Source: an uncultured bacterium (lineage in GTDB: Bacteria > Cyanobacteriota > Vampirovibrionia > Gastranaerophilales > Gastranaerophilaceae). From it: DNA of 64,000 nt. The notes below the pieces were generated by a model. It was given only the letters and a program-made list of their open reading frames with translations, was not told where the DNA came from and did not search any database. A program made the translations under genes and the position numbers. The DNA is taken from the NCBI GenBank assembly GCA_949300485.1, contig CASGEL010000005.1, positions 1-64,000 of the forward strand, written 5' to 3'. Positions 59,222-64,000 of the stretch are shown here, one piece after another (within the stretch, counting starts at the first letter, position 1; each line of letters opens with the position of its first letter).

Positions 59222-59776
59222 ATGGCATCAGGTTCATCTATTATTACAAGCATTTCTTCAAATTTGGCTAACACATATTCATATTTAGCCGCATTGTATC
59301 CGGAAGATGGTGTAACTTATGAAAATATAACAAAGGCAAGAAATGATTCAACTAATTATTTAACGTTAAACCAGTCATTTGCTTCCTATTTACAAAATAA
59401 TTTTTCAATGCTTGATAAAGATGGAGACGGGGTAATTGGTGCAGATGAGATGTCCAAGCTTACAAATACCATTGCATCATCTGGGGTATCTCGCTCTGAA
59501 TTAACTCAATTGGCTGCATCTGGAGCTTATTCAAGTGAAATGGTAAGCAAAATATTAGATAATTTTGATGAAATTGATTCAAACCATGACGGTAGAGTAA
59601 CCAGTGCAGAAATTTCTGCTTATACATATGATTGCAACAGGCAAGCGAAAATTGATGAAGAGAATTATAAAAAAGCTACAGGAACATCTATATTTTATGG
59701 TGATGATGATTCTTCCGTTGATGTTTCAAGTTACAGTATTTTAAGCTATAAATATAAAGATTTTACATCTTCATAG
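59222..59776 (+). CDS. EF-hand calcium-binding protein
   Basis: 184 residues with two complete EF-hand loops: D65-K-D-G-D-G-V-I-G-A-D-E76 and D119-S-N-H-D-G-R-V-T-S-A-E130, both with all metal ligands. The head is Ser/Thr-rich (MASGSSIITSISSNLANTYS) and the tail Tyr/Ser-rich; there is no Sec signal. AGAAGGAT precedes the ATG. It binds calcium or acts as a calcium sensor or buffer; export by a non-Sec route is possible. The gene ends seven bases before the convergent mnmE. Confidence 0.85.
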   Translation: MASGSSIITSISSNLANTYSYLAALYPEDGVTYENITKARNDSTNYLTLNQSFASYLQNNFSMLDKDGDGVIGADEMSKLTNTIASSGVSRSELTQLAASGAYSSEMVSKILDNFDEIDSNHDGRVTSAEISAYTYDCNRQAKIDEENYKKATGTSIFYGDDDSSVDVSSYSILSYKYKDFTSS

Positions 59777-59783
59777 TTTGTGA

Positions 59784-61127
59784 TTATTTGCCTATACAGA
59801 AATGATCAAAGATATTATTCAGAATATCATCATTTATAACTTCGCCTGTAATTTCTTCAAGTGCTAGCAATGCTGATTTTACATCAATATAAATCATATC
59901 TTGCAGTTCTTCTGCCTGCGCTGCATGTAAAGCTCTTTCAAGACTTTCTTTGCTTCTTTCCAAACAATTTTGCTGACGTTTATTGGTTATAAATTCAGTT
60001 TCTTCCGGGGTAAATTTGTAAATATTTTCTTTGATGGTTTCTTTAAGTTCATCAAGTCCGATGTTTTTTGTTGTTGATATTTTTATTGTATTTTGGAGAG
60101 TCTCTTTGAAATTTTCTGTTAAATCTATTTTATTTGCAATTACAAGATGTGATTTATTTTTTATTGTTTCATAGATTTCTTTGTCTTCTTCCGTTAATCC
60201 TTCTTTTGCATCATATAGAAACAAAATTAAATCGGCTTCTTTCGCAGATTGTTTGGAGTATTCTATCCCAATTTCTTCTACTTTATCGATATTTTCATCT
60301 TCTCTAATCCCTGCTGTATCAATCAAAGTGACTGCAATTCCAAGGTCAAGACTTTCTTTAATAACATCTCTGGTTGTTCCTGCAATATCTGTTACAATTG
60401 CTCTGTCGAGGTTTAATAAAGCATTAAATAATGACGATTTTCCGACATTCGGACGTCCAACAATTGCAACTTTTACTCCCTGTCTTAAGATATCAGAGGA
60501 TTTTGCACAATTTAAAATTCTGTCAATTTCTTTGATTGTATTCCTGAAGGATTCAATCAGAAAAGGATATTCAGGCTCAGGAACATCTTCTGGAAAATCA
60601 ATACCTGCAACAATTTTTGAGGCAGTTTCAAAAAGGTCTTTCTTTATTTCTTTTATTTTTTCAGCAAGAACACCTGACAAATTTTTTGCTGATTGGATTG
60701 CAAAATTTGAAGTTTTTGCGTGGATTAAATCATCAACAGCTTCAGCCTGTGATAAATCCAATTTTTTATTCAGAAAAGCTCTTTTGGTGAATTCTCCGCG
60801 TTCAGCCATACGTGCACCGTTCTTTAGTACAAGATCCAAAATGTTTCTAACTACATTTAATCCTCCATGGCATTGAATTTCTATAACATCTTCGCCGGTA
60901 TAACTGTTAGGGTTTTTAAATGGCAATATAACAACTTCATCTATTTTAACATTGTTATCCATAACCCATCCGTGACAAATTCGTCCGGGAGCAAGGGATT
61001 TTGTATCTAAAATTTTTTGAGCAATTTCAAAACTCTTATCGCCTGAAATTCTTATAACTCCAACACCGCCTGTTCCTAACGGTGTTGATATTGCTGCTAT
61101 TGTTTCAAATTCCTGAATGATATTCAT
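59784..61127 (-). CDS. mnmE: tRNA modification GTPase MnmE
   Basis: 447 residues, full length. N-terminal formyl-THF-binding domain (AAISTPLGTGGVGVIRISG), helical domain, inserted G domain with VAIVGRPNVGKSSLFNALLN (P loop), TDIAGTTRD, LIDTAGIRE and VIANKIDL, and the C-terminal F-C-I-G-K with its catalytic Cys. With MnmG it makes 5-aminomethyl-type changes at wobble uridine of tRNA. mnmG is not in the window. Confidence 0.97.
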   Translation of the reverse strand: MNIIQEFETIAAISTPLGTGGVGVIRISGDKSFEIAQKILDTKSLAPGRICHGWVMDNNVKIDEVVILPFKNPNSYTGEDVIEIQCHGGLNVVRNILDLVLKNGARMAERGEFTKRAFLNKKLDLSQAEAVDDLIHAKTSNFAIQSAKNLSGVLAEKIKEIKKDLFETASKIVAGIDFPEDVPEPEYPFLIESFRNTIKEIDRILNCAKSSDILRQGVKVAIVGRPNVGKSSLFNALLNLDRAIVTDIAGTTRDVIKESLDLGIAVTLIDTAGIREDENIDKVEEIGIEYSKQSAKEADLILFLYDAKEGLTEEDKEIYETIKNKSHLVIANKIDLTENFKETLQNTIKISTTKNIGLDELKETIKENIYKFTPEETEFITNKRQQNCLERSKESLERALHAAQAEELQDMIYIDVKSALLALEEITGEVINDDILNNIFDHFCIGK

Positions 61128-61204
61128 ATGACTAATTATACAATAAAAGCGTGTAAATTATAATATTTTACATCAGTATATTTAGAATATTTTATTTCAT
61201 TAAT

Positions 61205-61235
61205 AAAAAAAAGCTATGTACTGAGGTGCATAGCT
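61205..61235 (-). terminator. Minus-strand terminator with no upstream gene
   Basis: AGCTATGCAC, CTCA, GTACATAGCT followed by eight T on the minus strand. No minus-strand gene lies between it and 61436, so it may end a small RNA. The rest of 61128-61436 holds no gene. Confidence 0.65.
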
Positions 61236-61392
61236 GTTGATTAGGGATATGTGTATCTTAGTCTCTAAGGAGTATATTGTTATGTTAGCATTTCATTTTG
61301 ATTTGTAATCATACAAAATGATGAGATTTATAATTTTAATTGTAATTATATTTTTTATTTAAAATTTTCTTCTTTTCTAAAAAGAAAAATTC

Positions 61393-61401
61393 TGTTATAA
61401 T
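61393..61401 (+). promoter_or_regulatory. Extended -10 promoter of the 61437 gene
   Basis: TGT-TATAAT, 36 bases before the start. Confidence 0.5.
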
Positions 61402-61436
61402 ACTGTTAAATTAAAAATAAAGGAAGGGGGAAGAGG

Positions 61437-61916
61437 ATGAAAAAGATATCATTAGTTATGATAGTGGCACTATTAACTATGGGCAGCTGTGCGTTTGCCG
61501 TTGGATATACAAAATTTTCTTCTAAGTTTATAAAAAATTTTAAAGATTGTGATAAGTATGAAGAAACAATTACTTCAGAGTTTGAAGGTCAAACTTTTGT
61601 TACGAACAGACAAATACAGGGATGGAAAAATGGCTTTTGTAAATATCAGGAGGTGATAAAATCTCCGGATAGTACATATCAGCTGAATTGTTCATTTACA
61701 GATATCCAAGTTGATGAATTATATTCAGCAATGAAAAATAGGTCAAGGGACGTTGAAAGATATGAATTAGAAAGTTTTGTACAGCAAAAAGATCCTAAAA
61801 CAGGTGAAATTAAATATGTAAGTGTAGGTTCAACAACAATAAAAGGAAATAAGGCTTATATTGCTTGGGCAAAATACCAAAATAATCCATATTTTTGTGT
61901 TCCTAAAAAATTATAA
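61437..61916 (+). CDS. Secreted three-cysteine family protein C
   Basis: 159 residues with a signal peptide (KKISLVMIVALLTMGSCAFA). The mature part repeats the family pattern seen at 8437 and 9130 in short form: DCDKYEETITSEFEG, IQGWKNGFCKYQEV, LNCSFTDIQVDELYSAM, i.e. C..GW-x4-C...C-x-F-T. The long N-terminal linker is missing and a small beta-rich C-terminus (IKGNKAYIAWAKYQNN) is added. GGAAGGGGGA precedes the start. Periplasmic, function unknown. Confidence 0.75.
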   Translation: MKKISLVMIVALLTMGSCAFAVGYTKFSSKFIKNFKDCDKYEETITSEFEGQTFVTNRQIQGWKNGFCKYQEVIKSPDSTYQLNCSFTDIQVDELYSAMKNRSRDVERYELESFVQQKDPKTGEIKYVSVGSTTIKGNKAYIAWAKYQNNPYFCVPKKL

Positions 61917-61938
61917 TTAAAAGGTTAATTTTGAAAAT

Positions 61939-61970
61939 AAAATGCGGTATATATTAAATATACCGCATTT
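61939..61970. terminator. Bidirectional terminator
   Basis: AAATGCGGTATAT, ATTAA, ATATACCGCATTTTTG between convergent genes. Confidence 0.8.
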
Positions 61971-61989
61971 TTGTAATTGTTGCATTTTA

Positions 61990-62850
61990 TTATTTTATAT
62001 TATCAGCTGTTTTTTCTTTTTGAATAGTTTCTTTTGTGTGTACTACTTTATTTTGGATGTTGTCCTGTTTTTTATTGCCGCTTGCAAGTTTGTTACCTAT
62101 CATTGTTGCAAACGGTGTAACTGCAACCGGTGCAATGAATCTGTAAACTGTACCAAATACAATTAGTTTTTTCAGTACCCCCATACCTTTTATTTTTGTT
62201 TCAAGGCTGGTATTTTGTAAGTTGTCTTCTACATACTTTAAGGTTGTAATTAACTTAGGTCTTTCCTTTTTAGGGATGTCTTTCCATACTTTATTATGGT
62301 CTTTTTCAGCTTTTTTGATGATTTCTTCATTAAGTTGTTTGATTCTTTCACCTAAATTATTATCACCAGTTTGTTTTTGAGCATATTTAGTTGTAACTTT
62401 TTCCCACCAATTATCAAGTCTTCTATCAATTAGGTAAGATCCTGCAGTTGACAGAAGGAATGTTAAACCTTGGTTGACTGCAAGTGTTCTTCTTCTGTCT
62501 TCATCTAATTGTTGGTTTCTTAAAGTTTGGGTCATATACATTCCAGAGATAATAATAGATCCCATAACTTGCATATGATCAACTACACTATCTAATTTCT
62601 CAGTATGATTAGCTAAGAATTTTGCTATTTTTGAAGAATACAATTTGGTTGTGTAGTTATCGGAAAGCCAAGAGGTAAATTTGTTAAATGCTCTTTTAAA
62701 TGGATTTAGAAGGGTTGATTTAGCAGGTATATCCTCTATACCTTTGAAACTAGGCTGGGTATATAAAGATACATTACCTCTATTTAAAGTTTTATTATTG
62801 TTGTATTTATATTGAGAGTTAAAGTTATTTGTTTGTAATGTTATATTCAT
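61990..62850 (-). CDS. Membrane protein with PSFKG tag
   Basis: 286 residues. It begins MNITLQTNNFNSQYKYNNNK and has S34-F35-K36-G37. Then a basic helical region, one or two hydrophobic stretches (VMGSIIISGMYMTQTL; LTFLLSTAGSYLIDRRL), a charged helical middle and a third stretch (KLIVFGTVYRFIAPVAV), ending in a Lys/Glu-rich tail. No Sec signal. Its start touches the stop of the upstream paralogue-like gene (one shared base). Function unknown. Confidence 0.7.
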   Translation of the reverse strand: MNITLQTNNFNSQYKYNNNKTLNRGNVSLYTQPSFKGIEDIPAKSTLLNPFKRAFNKFTSWLSDNYTTKLYSSKIAKFLANHTEKLDSVVDHMQVMGSIIISGMYMTQTLRNQQLDEDRRRTLAVNQGLTFLLSTAGSYLIDRRLDNWWEKVTTKYAQKQTGDNNLGERIKQLNEEIIKKAEKDHNKVWKDIPKKERPKLITTLKYVEDNLQNTSLETKIKGMGVLKKLIVFGTVYRFIAPVAVTPFATMIGNKLASGNKKQDNIQNKVVHTKETIQKEKTADNIK

Positions 62851-63722
62851 TATTTTAACCCTCCTGCAAATTTTTCTATTTCAGGTTTTTCAATTGCCGG
62901 CGGAGGAGTTTGTATGTTTGCCGTATTATTTATTTGAGCCTGATTTTTAGGTGCCTTTTTCTTTTCTATGCCGAATACATATTTCAAAATCGGCGGAATT
63001 AAAGCAACAGTAAGCATTGCTTTTAATACTCCGAAAATAAATACATCAGGTGCCATATCAAGCATTTTTGTTACATTTTTGAATGCTTTAGAGTGTTCAA
63101 GTTCTCCAATTGTTTTTACACCGTATGTTTCTTTGAGTTTTTTGAATGTTTTTACATTTTCAATTTCGGATATATCATTGAGTTTGTATTTTTTCTTCAA
63201 ATTCTCAATTGTTTTTAATTGTTCTTTTGTTAATTTACTACTGTCTTTCATCATCTCAATAGCCGTAGTAGCATCTTTTACTGCTTGTTTAGTTTTTTCT
63301 ACAGCTTGTCCAAGAGGGTACATAACAATACTTGAAAAAGCAAAACCGATAAGGCCTGATGCTATTGAGTGACCGGAAGCATAAATCTTATCATCCTTAT
63401 CTTTCTTTTGTCCCGGTAAAGACATAATTGCGATTGGTCTTAGACCGGCTGCTAAAAATAGGGCAACTAAGTTTTGAGCAATAACAGTATGCTGATCACA
63501 AAGAGTAAGAATTTTATCAAATAAAGTTGAACTCTTTTCAGTATTTATAGAACCAGCAACGGCAGTTACGTTTAAACCCGTAAAACTGCCGTTGTAGTTA
63601 TTTCTATTCACACTTTTGCTCTCACACAAACCCACACTTTTCTGTCTATACTCAAGCATGCCCCTGTGTCTTTGCTTGGCTTGAGTGCCTGCGGGATAAG
63701 TTTTAATTGAGTCTATATTCAT
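62850..63722 (-). CDS. Membrane protein with GSFTG tag
   Basis: 290 residues. The start MNIDSIKTYPAGTQAKQRHR leads to S46-F47-T48-G49. Hydrophobic helices: VIAQNLVALFLAAGLRPIAI, SGHSIASGLIGFAFSSIVMY and VFIFGVLKAMLTVALIPPIL, with a long charged helical segment between (KDATTAIEMMKDSSKLTKEQ). The C-terminus is Pro-rich and cytosolic in look. It is coupled to the gene at 61990. Together they form a tagged two-gene membrane unit of unknown role. Confidence 0.7.
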   Translation of the reverse strand: MNIDSIKTYPAGTQAKQRHRGMLEYRQKSVGLCESKSVNRNNYNGSFTGLNVTAVAGSINTEKSSTLFDKILTLCDQHTVIAQNLVALFLAAGLRPIAIMSLPGQKKDKDDKIYASGHSIASGLIGFAFSSIVMYPLGQAVEKTKQAVKDATTAIEMMKDSSKLTKEQLKTIENLKKKYKLNDISEIENVKTFKKLKETYGVKTIGELEHSKAFKNVTKMLDMAPDVFIFGVLKAMLTVALIPPILKYVFGIEKKKAPKNQAQINNTANIQTPPPAIEKPEIEKFAGGLK

Positions 63723-63858
63723 TTCACACCACTTAAAAAATTAATAACTGTTGTACATTTATTTTAAATCAAAGAAAAAATATTTTTGCCAGATGATTAC
63801 AAAAATGTTACAATAAAATTTAAAAAATTCCCGGAATTCTTAAAGATAGTGTAAATTC

Positions 63859-63887
63859 TTGAAATAAAGGGCTGTTTATTATATTAT
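63859..63887 (+). promoter_or_regulatory. Promoter of the gene at the right edge
   Basis: TTGAAA, 17-base spacer, TATTAT, about 58 bases of leader to the start at 63952. Confidence 0.55.
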
Positions 63888-63951
63888 AAAGATAATATAA
63901 GTTATTATTTAATAGCGATGTTTTACTTCAATTGAGGGACGAGGATTGGTA

Positions 63952-64000
63952 GTGAACAACGGCACAGGTCTAGATTTAAAGTTAATTTCAGAAAATTGCG
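63952..64000 (+). CDS. Start of a gene cut by the window edge
   Basis: GTG at 63952 (or TTG at 63946) opens a frame MNNGTGLDLKLISENC that runs off the right edge; GAGG lies upstream. Too short to identify. Confidence 0.45.
   Translation, partial: MNNGTGLDLKLISENC

Noticed and set aside
60181-60876. 231-codon plus-strand frame
   Set aside because: Antisense shadow of mnmE; Ser/Phe-rich peptide without a start site.
61282-61308. Eight-residue ORF (MLAFHFDL) behind AAGGAG
   Set aside because: A good ribosome site but only eight codons, no regulatory hairpin linked to the gene at 61437; likely chance.
61942-62166. 74-codon Cys-rich plus-strand frame
   Set aside because: Antisense shadow of the tagged membrane protein gene.

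Overview
The window is AT-rich bacterial DNA read with the standard bacterial code. Most genes have good Shine-Dalgarno sites, and there are many tail-to-tail or 1-4 base overlaps. The gene set suggests a non-photosynthetic gut relative of Cyanobacteria (Gastranaerophilales/Vampirovibrionia, formerly Melainabacteria). Signs of this are Sec signal peptides on many proteins, a TolC-like pair and a pilin-like protein (diderm envelope), no photosynthesis genes, and several proteins of unrelated function that begin M-[KRN]-[IL]-... and carry an early [SA]-F-x-G-like motif. I recall this motif style from that order. The assignment is inference; there is no rRNA in the window.

Layout. 1-3.2 kb: the cut-off end of a possibly phage-derived protein gene, a divergent XRE regulator and small proteins. 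3.2-3.9 kb: tRNA-Gln and gene debris. 3.9-12.2 kb: a secreted TPR protein, a sugar aminotransferase, unknown small proteins, a candidate small RNA, two secreted proteins of a three-cysteine family, a hydrolase and a cytosolic TPR protein. 12.2-17.3 kb: a same-strand run with two secreted helical (TolC-like) proteins, an octanoyltransferase, a pilin-like protein and a sugar nucleotidyltransferase. 17.3-18.7 kb: tRNA with anticodon CAT, an inverted-repeat element and an HExxH protein. 18.7-27.1 kb: an EamA transporter, an Lrp regulator with its aminotransferase, a gene behind a DtxR/IdeR-like iron box (DUF2023), a Na/Pi cotransporter, and an ion permease coupled to an OadG-like subunit. 27.2-32.7 kb: tRNA-Leu, membrane proteins, a tagged glucanotransferase-like enzyme and a His/Pro-rich secreted protein. 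32.7-33.2 kb: tandem repeats. 33.2-41.6 kb: prs, an aquaporin, a GNAT enzyme, a membrane pyrophosphatase, secreted proteins and a glutamate synthase-type flavoprotein. 41.7-42.8 kb: two tandem copies of a divergent XRE/small-protein module. 42.9-48.5 kb: rmuC, a membrane protein, and the four-gene operon ppiC / M24 peptidase / rRNA or tRNA methyltransferase / C_GCAxxG_C_C protein. 48.8-49.2 kb: tRNA-Gly followed by a duplicated terminator. 49.2-61.1 kb: a MarR regulator, radA-cinA, a BlaI-led operon, tsaC-glycosyltransferase, an EF-hand protein and mnmE. 61.4-63.7 kb: a third three-cysteine protein and two tagged membrane proteins. The last 50 bases begin a new gene.

Most conserved genes are ordinary housekeeping genes. 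The less explained material is the recurrent N-terminal F-x-G tag, the duplicated XRE modules at 41.8-42.8 kb, the candidate small RNA at 7.47-7.61 kb, the paired terminators downstream of tRNAs, the DtxR-like box at 21.68 kb, and the three-copy repeat at 32.7-33.0 kb.
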